Shown here: positions 16,843 through 25,383 of the stretch, piece by piece | How positions within the stretch are numbered: the first letter of the stretch is position 1 | Layout: each line of letters starts with the position of its first letter | From: Candidatus Bathycorpusculum soli | GTDB lineage: Archaea > Thermoproteota > Bathyarchaeia > Bathyarchaeales > Bathycorpusculaceae | Direction: 5' to 3' | Assembly: GCA_031277345.1 (NCBI GenBank) | Contig: JAITMO010000041.1 | Location: 1 to 36,864, forward strand | Length of the DNA stretch: 36,864 nt | Position numbers and translations under genes: made by a program | The notes under the pieces: generated by a model | What the model was told of the DNA's origin: nothing | The model's input: only the letters and a program-made list of their open reading frames with translations | Database searches by the model: none

Positions 16843-18936
16843 TTATCGTTCAAGCGTAATTTTACTAACTCCTGCCTCTTTTTCCAGAGAAATTACATGC
16901 TCAGCTTTGTCTGCAAAAACTTCACTATGGGTTACTGCGATTATTTGCTCTATAGCTTTGAATCGACTAATAGCCTCTGCTAAACGCTCAATGCTTCCAT
17001 CTTCGCTACCAAGGTTTTCAGTAGGTTCATCAAGCATTAGAAGACTCAAACCATGTCCAACCTTTGACTGCATAATTAACTGTCCCAAGCCTAATCTGTA
17101 AGCAAATGCCAACAAAGTACGCTCCCCCCCAGAAAGGTTACCTACTTCACGAGTTATACCAAGATCACTTTTTACATAAGGCGTATAGGTCTCATCAATT
17201 ATTATATTTAGCAAGGGGGTCTCGCCTCCAACTAGGCCATCAAGAACTTGCTGTATAAAATTACGTAGCGCCTTAACAAATTCTACACGAAGCTTAGGTT
17301 GAATGCTACGATATGCATCTCTAATGGCGTCAAGTACCTCGATTATGCGCTCAAGTTTTTCAACTTTTTCAACCTTCTCTTGAGCAGTATCAATGCGCAA
17401 TTTAATCTCATCAATACGTCGTAAAAGATCAGACTTGCGATTCACTTTAACACGTAAATCAGAATCTAAAACATAATACTGTTTAAATGTCTGCTCCCGG
17501 AAGACACGTGCTGCATCTAAGTCAGATAAATCAAAAGTAGCAATCTCGTTTTGAAGCATTAAATGTTGATTTTGCTGGTCAATTACTAGTTTCTGTTGAG
17601 TTTCAAGTTCGATAATTAGTTTTGCAAGATTGCCTTCTTCTTCACTAACACGAGCAGCAAGGTCAGTTTCACGAGTTAAACACATTTGTAAACCGGAGTA
17701 GGCTTCGGAAGCGATAGTTTTTGCCTTCTGTAAATCAGCGATTTCAAGACGCAATCGATTAATAATTTTTTGGCGTTCAGCATTTTCTTGTTCAATACGC
17801 AAAAGAAGATCCGTCTTATATTGACCAGTCAAAGACTGAACGCATAGAGGACATTTATCTTCTTGAGATAGTTGACTAATTCTTTTTTGGTCTGTTTGAA
17901 TGCCCTTAGATGCAACCTCCTGCTCCCCACGTAAACTACTAATTTTATCATCAAAAGATGCTAAAAAAGACCCTAATTGATCAAACGGTTGATCTATGGG
18001 CAGTCCAGTTTGTTCCAATTTAGCTAAAAGTAAGCTTTTTTGAGAGTTCATAGAAAGTTGTCGTTGGCACAAATTATCAATAAGAATTTTTTTATCTTCA
18101 ACTCTTTGATTAAGAGAAGCAACATTATTAGTGCTGCTTTGTAAACTTGTATGCATCTGTGTCTCTTTACGTTTAAGCTCTTCAACTTTAAGTTTTTTTT
18201 CTTCAAGCAGTTTAAGTTTCTGCTCAGCCGCTTCAAGATTACGTTTCGCAGTAGCTAATTTTTCAGTTAAAGATTCAAGATCAATCTCTAAGAGAGTAAA
18301 ATCTTCGCTAACACGATTATAATCATTACTTAAGGCTTCGATATTATTGACATCAGAATCTTTTAGGTAAACATTTTTTTCAATTTCATAATCACGTCGA
18401 TATGTAGCTATATTATTCCATGCCACATCATAATCCGAAACGCCAAACAACTCATCAAGACGCCTTTGCCTATCACGAGGTGCTACGTCAAGCAACTCTT
18501 TAAGATGTTCCTGACGAAACCAAACAATCTCACGATAAAGATCACGATCCAAACCCGTTATAGCCTTAATCTGCTCTGCCACAGCATCATTTTTAACACT
18601 AGCAAGTAACGTATCTTCCTCATACAAGCAAAGCTCATCAGAATTCTGAAGTATACTTTTACCGCCTCCTCTGCGATGCAAACCACGAATTATCTTGTAA
18701 GTTTTACCATTCTGAGAAAACTGCACAGATACCTTGCCAGCATCAGCACCCTCGCGAAGCAAATAGTCAAAACCTCTAGTAACAGAACCGCCAAATAACG
18801 CAAAATCAACCGCATACATAACACTAGATTTTCCACAACCCACTCCGCCTACAACACAATTAAACCCACTTGTAAAAGGTACAGTCGACTTTACATGACT
18901 ACGAATATTTTCCAACTGAACAACTTCAATTTTCAC
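16843..18936 (-). CDS. rad50: Rad50-like SMC ATPase
   Basis: ATPase of the Mre11-Rad50 complex, which tethers and opens DNA ends for repair. The N-terminal Walker A is GGVGCGKSS (from residue 30). Two coiled-coil arms (about 190-350 and 370-530) flank the zinc hook CPLC at 362-365. The signature LSGGERT is at 601-607 and Walker B LLMLDEPTENL near 632-642. At 697 residues it is shorter than many archaeal Rad50 proteins (often 850-900), so the coils are short. The start is a GTG overlapping the mre11 stop by four bases (GTGA). All catalytic elements are present. Confident. Confidence 0.94.
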   Translation of the reverse strand: MKIEVVQLENIRSHVKSTVPFTSGFNCVVGGVGCGKSSVMYAVDFALFGGSVTRGFDYLLREGADAGKVSVQFSQNGKTYKIIRGLHRRGGGKSILQNSDELCLYEEDTLLASVKNDAVAEQIKAITGLDRDLYREIVWFRQEHLKELLDVAPRDRQRRLDELFGVSDYDVAWNNIATYRRDYEIEKNVYLKDSDVNNIEALSNDYNRVSEDFTLLEIDLESLTEKLATAKRNLEAAEQKLKLLEEKKLKVEELKRKETQMHTSLQSSTNNVASLNQRVEDKKILIDNLCQRQLSMNSQKSLLLAKLEQTGLPIDQPFDQLGSFLASFDDKISSLRGEQEVASKGIQTDQKRISQLSQEDKCPLCVQSLTGQYKTDLLLRIEQENAERQKIINRLRLEIADLQKAKTIASEAYSGLQMCLTRETDLAARVSEEEGNLAKLIIELETQQKLVIDQQNQHLMLQNEIATFDLSDLDAARVFREQTFKQYYVLDSDLRVKVNRKSDLLRRIDEIKLRIDTAQEKVEKVEKLERIIEVLDAIRDAYRSIQPKLRVEFVKALRNFIQQVLDGLVGGETPLLNIIIDETYTPYVKSDLGITREVGNLSGGERTLLAFAYRLGLGQLIMQSKVGHGLSLLMLDEPTENLGSEDGSIERLAEAISRFKAIEQIIAVTHSEVFADKAEHVISLEKEAGVSKITLER

Positions 18937-20141
18937 TTTGACAATTCCTCCTCAACAATCGACTTAACCTTATCATCCCGCTTACAAACCAAGGGCTCAA
19001 TCAAAGCCAATGCCAACCGCGCAAACCTATCAGCCTCCTTCGCACTATACCGTTCACCAAAAATCTGCATAAAATACTCAAAAGACTTTGTTCGCAAATC
19101 CTTAAAATTATCCTCAAAAATATTCTGCACCACCTCATCTAAAACCGCAGACTCCTTAAGCAACACCACTGGATGAACCAACAAAGCTTTTTCACCAGCT
19201 GCACAAATTTGAGATATATCAATTTCCGTACGACACGCCTCCGCAGGCAAAGTACCCCTCAACACAGGAACAACCACAACACCAGCCACATCAACATCTT
19301 TAACCATCTGAGACGCCAACTCTGTTATCTTAACAGGAGACATACCAGAGAAATCAACTTCATCTAAAACAATAAACTGACGCGACAAAGAAAGTTCCAT
19401 TTGTTCAACATGAAAAACACCCTCTTCATTTACCTGCACATAACTAAACCCCTTAGGATACCTAGCCTCATCATAACCACCAGTCTCAGTACAGCCGCTA
19501 TAAACTAGAGAACCATCTTTAAATTTAGCACTAAACCGCTCATGCAAATGCCCAGCCGCATAATAATCAAACCCTGACGGTAACGCATCAGATATTAAGT
19601 CAGCCTCAATATAAGGAGGTTTACTAGGCAAATCCACCGTTCCATGTAAAACAAAAATATTACAAACATCTTTCATAGGTTTTGGCGGTTTTTCCATCAT
19701 AAACTTGGGCAAAGCCTCCATAGTCTTATGGCGACTATGGAAATTTGGTATGCCATAAACATAACAACAATCGGACTTAATCCAACAAGCACCCTCATGA
19801 CGTGGAAGATAAAAAATTAAACCAGCACTATCAAGTGGATAAAGAATCGTCCCAGTAATAGTATTAGGCGCAGAATCATGAGAACCATCAACTGTTAGCA
19901 CAGGAATCTTTGCATCTTTTAAACGCTTAAAACTACGAATAGCATGCTCAAGAGTAACATTTGAAGGTCTAGGCTGATGAAATAAATCACCTGCAATAAT
20001 CATAAAATCAGGCTTAAGCACAAGCGTCCTATCCACAAGTTCAGCAAAAGCGTCATCAAAATCCTGCCGACGCACCTCAAGCCCATACTGGGAATAGCCC
20101 AAATGCAAATCGGAAACATGAACAAAACTGAAAGCCCGCAA
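18933..20141 (-). CDS. mre11: Mre11 nuclease
   Basis: Calcineurin-fold nuclease of 402 residues, partner of Rad50. Metal-site motifs are SDLHLG (D11, H13), AGDLFHQ (D52), the GSHD box at 86-89, LHG (H166) and GHLH (H198, H200). The third motif is normally GNHD; here the Asn metal ligand is Ser87 while His88 is kept. The start is a TTG with GGGG about six bases upstream. The C-terminal region beyond about 240 is the divergent capping and Rad50-binding part. The 4-nt overlap with rad50 indicates coupled translation. No HerA-NurA genes, often neighbours in thermophilic archaea, are present. Confidence 0.93.
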   Translation of the reverse strand: MRAFSFVHVSDLHLGYSQYGLEVRRQDFDDAFAELVDRTLVLKPDFMIIAGDLFHQPRPSNVTLEHAIRSFKRLKDAKIPVLTVDGSHDSAPNTITGTILYPLDSAGLIFYLPRHEGACWIKSDCCYVYGIPNFHSRHKTMEALPKFMMEKPPKPMKDVCNIFVLHGTVDLPSKPPYIEADLISDALPSGFDYYAAGHLHERFSAKFKDGSLVYSGCTETGGYDEARYPKGFSYVQVNEEGVFHVEQMELSLSRQFIVLDEVDFSGMSPVKITELASQMVKDVDVAGVVVVPVLRGTLPAEACRTEIDISQICAAGEKALLVHPVVLLKESAVLDEVVQNIFEDNFKDLRTKSFEYFMQIFGERYSAKEADRFARLALALIEPLVCKRDDKVKSIVEEELSK

Positions 20142-20301
20142 AGTTTAACCCCAAATTAATTAACTAAATAGGAATGTAACCTTGCAAGCTTTAAGCATTT
20201 AGCAAACACAACAACAAAACCAAGACACACCAAAACAAATACGCTAAACTTGGGGAAAAATATTAAATCATTAAAACACAAATTCAACTATAGGGAAAAC
20301 A

Positions 20302-21123
20302 ATGAACTGTCAAATATGTGGAATCGAAGTCACCATACCCCATACCTGCCATTACTGTGGCGGACAATTCTGTAGCCAACATCGCCTACCAGAAAACCAC
20401 ACGTGTCCACAAATCAACATCGCACGCACACAACAACAATATACCACAAATACAACAAAAACACAAACAAATAACAACTATACATACAACTTTAACTTTA
20501 ACCCACAACAATCAACCAAAAAACGCCAAAATATTTACTCAAGTCCAAAAGAACTAAAACATATTGGAATTGCAGCCCTACTTGTAATCGGCATTGGCGT
20601 CTCAATAGGCATTTATTCTGGCTGGACAATAGGTATGATGGCTATTTTTGCTGTTTGCATGATGGCATCATTTTTAGCCCATGAAATCGCACACAAAATT
20701 ACAGCACAAAAACATGGATTATGGGCAGAATTCCGCTTAACCCTATGGGGGACGCTATTAACATTTGCCTCAGTGTTCTTACCATTTAAATACATAGGAC
20801 CAGGGGCAATGATGATAAGAGGCACAACAAATAAGAAAAGTATACTAGAAATTTCTATTGCAGGGCCAATTACAAACATTATATTTTCGCCGATTTCCTT
20901 TGCAATAGCACATATTTTACCAATAATAGGTCTGCCAATTCATTTAGCAGCAGTATTTATGTTTGTAGGGTACATCAACGCGTTTATAGCAATTTTTAAT
21001 TTGATACCAATCGGAATATTGGATGGTTACAAAATATTTAGTGTAGACAAAAAAATTTGGGCGACAGTATTTATTCCAAGCTTAATATTAATAATCTATG
21101 GATACATTATATTATTTATGTAA
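20302..21123 (+). CDS. AN1 zinc finger fused to M50 site-2 protease
   Basis: 273 residues. The N-terminus is a complete AN1 finger with C3, C6, C16, C19, C24, H27, H33 and C35. A Gln/Asn/Thr-rich linker follows (about 40-75, containing QQQYTTNTTKTQTNNNY). The remainder is an M50 intramembrane protease: HEIAH (127-131) binds zinc, AGPITN (187-192) is the second conserved box, and the third ligand is D241 in GILDGYK. About five membrane segments are visible. M50 enzymes cut transmembrane substrates such as anti-sigma factors or SREBP-like proteins; AN1 fingers bind proteins or ubiquitin-like modifiers in the cytosol. The fusion suggests substrate recognition by the finger; the substrate is unknown. 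Confidence 0.9.
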   Translation: MNCQICGIEVTIPHTCHYCGGQFCSQHRLPENHTCPQINIARTQQQYTTNTTKTQTNNNYTYNFNFNPQQSTKKRQNIYSSPKELKHIGIAALLVIGIGVSIGIYSGWTIGMMAIFAVCMMASFLAHEIAHKITAQKHGLWAEFRLTLWGTLLTFASVFLPFKYIGPGAMMIRGTTNKKSILEISIAGPITNIIFSPISFAIAHILPIIGLPIHLAAVFMFVGYINAFIAIFNLIPIGILDGYKIFSVDKKIWATVFIPSLILIIYGYIILFM

Positions 21124-21215
21124 CCACCATATTTTTCAATAAATATTAAGAAGTATGTTTTTCGAGCAGTAACACTCTACAAAGACGTAAGTGGTGTTTT
21201 AGATGTTTTTAAGGG

Positions 21216-21935
21216 TTAATAAAAATCTGTTAACAATTTGTTTTCAGGTTTAAAATCCATAATGCCTAGCATATAAGAGGGGTGTTTTTCTAGTTCTATG
21301 TCACTACTATATTGTGTTTTTATTAGTCGTAAAATGATGCCTGTTTTTGTAGTTGTTATGTCGTGTAGTGTTTTGTTTCTTGTGGTGTTTTCGTGTGGGA
21401 GGTTTGTTGCAATTATGATTATATTGTGTTTTTTTGCAAAGTTTGAGAGATAGTTTATGATTTGGTTGTAGGCAGTTCTTGTTTCCTGTTCGTCTATAGT
21501 TTCGGTTAAGAAGGGGCACATTATGTCAGAGATTATTACGAGTTTTGCTTTAGATGTTTTGATGGTTTGTTCTAGTTTTTCAATTATCAGGGATTGAAGT
21601 CTGTAAGCAGTGTAGGCGCGGAATGTTTGGATGTGTTCTATTGTTTTTTGTGGGTCTAGTTGGTGGTGTTCAATAGTTTGTAAAATGTTAGACATTGAGG
21701 AGCTGTTTGCGGCATCAATAAAGATTGTGTTACTGTTTAATCCTCCTTGTTCTGTGGGTAAGTGTGCTCGGATGCAAAGTTGTGATAGTAAGGAGGTAAC
21801 GTTTTCTGATCCGTATAGTACGGCAAAGTCGCCTGTGTGGAATGCTGGAAAGAGTTCGTCTAAGGTAGGTATATTGAATGTTAATTGTAGTTTAGTTGTT
21901 GTTTGTGGTGTTGTTTGCAGTACTAGTTTTTGCAT
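21216..21935 (-). CDS. RadA/RecA-fold paralogue with degenerate P-loop
   Basis: 239 residues with a RecA core: the entry NIPTLDELFPAFHTGDFAVL matches the strand before a P-loop, then comes YGSENVTS (41-48), where GxxxxGK[ST] is expected. The essential Gly and Lys are missing. A Walker B-like strand LVIISDI (D137) and a later NIIIIATNL strand remain. It resembles the RadB/RadC class of archaeal Rad51 paralogues, which modulate the main recombinase. Loss of the P-loop Lys suggests a non-ATPase accessory role. The gene is divergent from the E1-like gene. The coding strand is A+C-rich throughout. No Shine-Dalgarno sequence is seen, so it may be leaderless. Confidence 0.65.
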   Translation of the reverse strand: MQKLVLQTTPQTTTKLQLTFNIPTLDELFPAFHTGDFAVLYGSENVTSLLSQLCIRAHLPTEQGGLNSNTIFIDAANSSSMSNILQTIEHHQLDPQKTIEHIQTFRAYTAYRLQSLIIEKLEQTIKTSKAKLVIISDIMCPFLTETIDEQETRTAYNQIINYLSNFAKKHNIIIIATNLPHENTTRNKTLHDITTTKTGIILRLIKTQYSSDIELEKHPSYMLGIMDFKPENKLLTDFY

Positions 21936-22163
21936 GTTTTTTCAAGTTTGTTACGGCTTTTTTGCTTATTTAAAGCATCGGAGAAGCGACTATCTGTAGC
22001 AGTGGAGGGGTTAGTGAAAGTAAAAGTGAAATATTGTTTGGTTAATCCAGTTGCTTTGCGTCAGTAGCAGTAGTGTGTTGTTTGATGTGTTGGCTGCTTG
22101 TTTTTATGTTGTAGAAGGGTAAATATAAAATTAGCAAGTATTACATATGTGTAGGCATTAGGC

Positions 22164-22940
22164 ATGAATAGTGTGGAAATGAAAAGTTTTGCTGAAGCAT
22201 TTTACAGTCGTCAAGTTGCAATGAAAGAGTTAGGGGCCGATGGCCAGCAAAAGTTGGCTAATACACGTGTTGCTGTTGTTGGTGTTGGTGGTTTAGGTTC
22301 TGTTTCCGCATTGTATCTTGCGTTAGCTGGTGTTGGTTATATACGGGTGATTGATAGAGATACAATTGAGTTACACAATTTGCATCGTCAAATTCTCTAC
22401 ACACCAAATGATTTGTGTTCTCTTAAAGCTAAAGTGGCAGCAAATCGTTTAATGCAGGTTAACCCGTTGGTTAAAGTTGAATCCATTTCAGAAAATATAA
22501 ACGTGGAAAATGTTAAGAGATTGCTTGCAGGGGTAGACTGTGTGGTTGACGGGTTAGATAACATGTTAACACGCTACATTGTAAACAGGGCATGTACCAA
22601 AACTAATGTGCCGTATGTTTTTGGAGCAGTCATGGGCATGGAGGGTAATTTATCGGTTTTTGTGCCTCCTGAAACAGGTTGTCTTGAATGTTTAATGCCA
22701 AACCTTTCAGATAACCAAATACAAACAGGCAACATACGAGGCATATTAGGAGCCACACCAGGAATTATAGGCAGTTTACAAGCCATGGAAACCATTAAAC
22801 TATTAACAGACACCGGCTCAACATTGAAAAACAAATTATTAATCTGCGACTTCAACGACATGGATTTCACCACAATTAACATAACCAAAAACCCACATTG
22901 CCCAACTTGTCAAAACAAAAAACCAAAAAATATCCAATAA
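22164..22940 (+). CDS. ThiF/MoeB/E1-like adenylating enzyme
   Basis: 258 residues. The Rossmann ATP site is VVGVGGLGS (G40 to G45), followed by D64 in VIDRD, the Arg finger R75 in NLHRQ, K88/K90, and D129 in VVDGLDN. Zinc is held by C173/C176 (CLEC) and C246/C249 (CPTC). Such enzymes adenylate the C-terminal Gly of a ubiquitin-like or sulfur-carrier protein (MoaD, SAMP, ThiS) for molybdopterin, tRNA thiolation or protein conjugation. The usual catalytic Cys four residues before the GVLG-type motif is absent; the aligned residue is about G189 in QTGNIRGILG. No ubiquitin-like protein gene is adjacent. Family sure, pathway open. Confidence 0.9.
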   Translation: MNSVEMKSFAEAFYSRQVAMKELGADGQQKLANTRVAVVGVGGLGSVSALYLALAGVGYIRVIDRDTIELHNLHRQILYTPNDLCSLKAKVAANRLMQVNPLVKVESISENINVENVKRLLAGVDCVVDGLDNMLTRYIVNRACTKTNVPYVFGAVMGMEGNLSVFVPPETGCLECLMPNLSDNQIQTGNIRGILGATPGIIGSLQAMETIKLLTDTGSTLKNKLLICDFNDMDFTTINITKNPHCPTCQNKKPKNIQ

Positions 22941-23238
22941 ATTTTTGACAACTATTCATACTATTATGAAGCATACCAATAGTCGGTAAAAAATTTCGTA
23001 TTTTGAGTTTAAGGGACTGATTGAAAATAAACTTTACATGTATAACCGTAACTCTTCCATTTTACACTTATAACTACTATTTAATGCTCAAATTATACCT
23101 TATATCATTGTTAGACCATAAATTCCAAATATATTTACCCTTATATTTACCCTTACGAAAAACGTTCCAACAGCAATACAAACAACATACCAACAAATAA
23201 AACAACAACAAAAAACAACCTGCCTACAACTCAAAAAA
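22941..23238. other. AT-rich intergenic stretch with a small tandem repeat
   Basis: No gene is recognised. The stretch contains a perfect tandem duplication of TATTTACCCTTA (23132-23143 and 23144-23155). From about 23165 the plus strand becomes almost free of G, leading into the transposase remnant. Confidence 0.5.
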
Positions 23239-23783
23239 ATAAACAACCACTACTACATCTACAAAATACACAACCAATACAACAAACAAACAAAAAAACC
23301 ACAATCATAATAGGAAAAATAACCCTAAACGGTCAATACCACCCCAAAAAACCAAAAACCAAAACCTCAACCACCAAAACCTACGAATACGGCAGCTCAG
23401 AACTTCTCCACCAACTCACAAAAGACCAACAACAAGCCACAGAAAACCTGCCCTACAAAAACGAACTCTTAGCCCTCACCATCATACGAGCCATTCACCC
23501 AACCCCCATACGCCTAGCCCAAACCACCTGGAACGACCTTCACCTCTCAAGAAAAATACAACCCAACCTCAACCCAAAAAAACATCACAAACACCCTAAC
23601 AACCATAGGCACACAAATAGAAGAAACCTACAACCTCTTCACCCAACTCACCCCAAAAGGCGAAATGCTCTGCTACGACCTAACCAGCATATTCTCCCAC
23701 AGCAAAAAACTCTTACTATCCGAACGTGGCTACAACCCCGACTGGGACAACACCAACCAAATAAAAATAGCCATGGCCTTTTT
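23239..23783 (+). pseudogene. DDE transposase remnant (IS1634/IS4-like)
   Basis: Three frames must be joined to read it. NNHYYIYKIHNQYN (frame of 23239) passes to TTIIIGKITLNGQYH and YEYGSSELLHQL, then ELLALTIIRAIHPTP and TTWNDLHLSR, and a third part GEMLCYDLTSIFSHS followed by LLSERGYNPDWD and QIKIAMAF. The last part has the catalytic Asp context YDLTSIFSHS of IS1634-type transposases and the ERGY box. Both internal shifts fall in runs of seven A (23292-23298 and 23576-23582). The start and the catalytic C-terminal third are missing. Codons are extremely A+C-rich, unlike the fragment that follows. Confidence 0.7.
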
Positions 23784-23975
23784 TCGGAATATACCTCTTT
23801 TGATGACTTAGTGTGGGCATATATGAAGTGCATTTTGCGTAAGCTTAAGGCTAGAACTGAGGATGTTTGGGTTGATGCAGCAGTTCAGGCTCTTGATTGC
23901 GTTACACCTGAACTTGTTGTTTCTTGGTTTAAACACTGCAACTACTCATCACCCATACAGTTAACAAAAAGTTGA
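23784..23975 (+). pseudogene. Transposase C-terminal fragment (possibly IS630-like)
   Basis: A 63-codon frame ending at TGA reads SEYTSFDDLVWAYMKC, ILRKLKARTEDVWVDAAVQA and TPELVVSWFKHCNYSS. It looks like the C-terminal tail of an IS630-type DDE transposase, from memory of such tails. It begins in a T6 run exactly where the previous remnant ends, and the plus strand changes there from A+C-rich to G+T-rich, suggesting a junction between two different elements. Alternatively it is the same element read through another frameshift. Confidence 0.5.
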
Positions 23976-24033
23976 GCTATTATAATTGATACAATATACT
24001 ATTAATGGGTTACCATAGAAAAAAATAAAAGAA

Positions 24034-25089
24034 TTATTCTTTGTTTTGTTTTGATGGTCGTAGTGAACGTACGGTTGCGCCTGCTTTCCATAGTTCGCTG
24101 TTGCCCATGGCTTTCAGTTCGTCTGCAAGTTTTTGTTTATAGTTTGCTTCTTTACTGCGTTCTAGAACTATGCGTGATTCTTCGCCTGTTGCGGTGAGTT
24201 CATATAATGATTCAAAAACTGGTTTTGTTGCGCTTCGAAAACGCTCTTTCCAGCGTAATGCACCTATGCGTGCTGTTTCGCTACAATTGTTGTACATCCA
24301 GTCCATACCATTTTCATCGACTAGGCGGATGAGGCTTTGGGTGAGTTCTTCTACAGTTTCATTAAATGCTTCACTTGGACTGTGACCGTGTTCACGTAGA
24401 GTTGTGTATTGGGCTTCAATTATACCAGCTAAGGCACCCATTAGTGTTCCGCGTTCGCCTGTTAGGTCGCTATAGGTTTCTTTTTCAAAAGTTGTCGGAA
24501 AAAGATATCCACTGCCAATTGCAATGCCCATTGCTTTTGCACGTTCCTCTGCTCGGCCTGTGGTGTTTTGGAATATAGCAAAACTGCTATTAATACCGCT
24601 ACCATCTAAAAAGTTTCTACGCACGCTAGTACCACTACCTTTTGGTGCAACCAAAATAACGTCTATATCAGCGGGAGGAACAACACCTGTTTGTTCCTTA
24701 AAGACGACGCTAAATCCATGACTAACGTAGAGGGCATCGTCTGTCTTTAGAGACTTTTTAACATTAGGCCATTCTTCCTTTTGACCAGCATCAGTCAACA
24801 AGAACATTTTAATCGTTCCACGCTGAGCCGCCTCCTCAACAGAAAAAAGACTCTGACCAGGAACCCAACCATCCTTTACAGCTAGATCCCAAGTTTTAGA
24901 ACCCTGTCTTTGACCAACAATCACTTTTATTCCTTGATCACGCATGTTTAACGCTTGTGACCGTCCCTGAATACCATAACCCAAAGTCGCAATAACTTCA
25001 CTTTGCAAAATCTTTTGCGCTTGCTCAACAGTAAACTCTTTTCGAGTGACAACATTTTCCTTAATGCCACCAAAATCCAACTCAACCAT
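24034..25089 (-). CDS. ilvC: Ketol-acid reductoisomerase, fungal/Bacteroidetes-like type
   Basis: 351 residues. The enzyme rearranges and reduces acetohydroxy acids with NADPH in valine, leucine and isoleucine synthesis. The Rossmann motif is GYGIQG (37-42), the catalytic His is H124 (YVSHGF), and the Mg ligands are D208 and E212 in YSDLTGERGTLMGAL plus E244/E248 in FNETVEELTQSL. The wording (DGWVPG, VAPKGSG, GINSS, SDLTGERG, HGHSPSEAFNETVEE, SELWKAG, VRSLRP) follows yeast Ilv5 and its bacterial relatives more than the common archaeal form. The ATG has GAGG seven bases upstream. No other ilv or leu gene is near. The coding strand shifts from G+T-rich to A+C-rich along the gene. Confidence 0.95.
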   Translation of the reverse strand: MVELDFGGIKENVVTRKEFTVEQAQKILQSEVIATLGYGIQGRSQALNMRDQGIKVIVGQRQGSKTWDLAVKDGWVPGQSLFSVEEAAQRGTIKMFLLTDAGQKEEWPNVKKSLKTDDALYVSHGFSVVFKEQTGVVPPADIDVILVAPKGSGTSVRRNFLDGSGINSSFAIFQNTTGRAEERAKAMGIAIGSGYLFPTTFEKETYSDLTGERGTLMGALAGIIEAQYTTLREHGHSPSEAFNETVEELTQSLIRLVDENGMDWMYNNCSETARIGALRWKERFRSATKPVFESLYELTATGEESRIVLERSKEANYKQKLADELKAMGNSELWKAGATVRSLRPSKQNKE

Positions 25090-25334
25090 AATAATACCTC
25101 GTTAAACTATTATTTTCTTTACTTTGAAGAAAGCGCAGTAAATAAAAATTACCCTTAAAAAATAAAACAAACACCACCCACGCCCCTTCAAGTGTATAAC
25201 CACAAACAATACAAATACAACAAAAAACTCTGCTATCATAAATTAACAATATCTAAACACTACTACTCACCAAAATAAGTCACAAACACCAGTCTAAAAC
25301 AGTAAACAAGCAACAACATAGTTTGTTGCCACAG

Positions 25335-25346
25335 TATATAATAAAA
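25335..25346 (+). promoter_or_regulatory. TATA box of nikR
   Basis: TATATAATAAAA lies about 40 bases before the nikR start, placing a transcription start near 25370 with a short leader. I saw no clear NikR palindrome around it. Confidence 0.45.
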
Positions 25347-25383
25347 GTTTTAAGCTCATCACGCACTCTTATAGTGACCAACA

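Noticed and set aside
23132-23155. Tandem 12-base repeat TATTTACCCTTA as a CRISPR-like or iteron array
   Set aside because: Only two adjacent copies without spacers; no cas or replication genes nearby.
23648-23833. Minus-strand 61-codon frame over the transposase remnant
   Set aside because: Antisense to recognisable transposase sequence and crosses the junction of two fragments.
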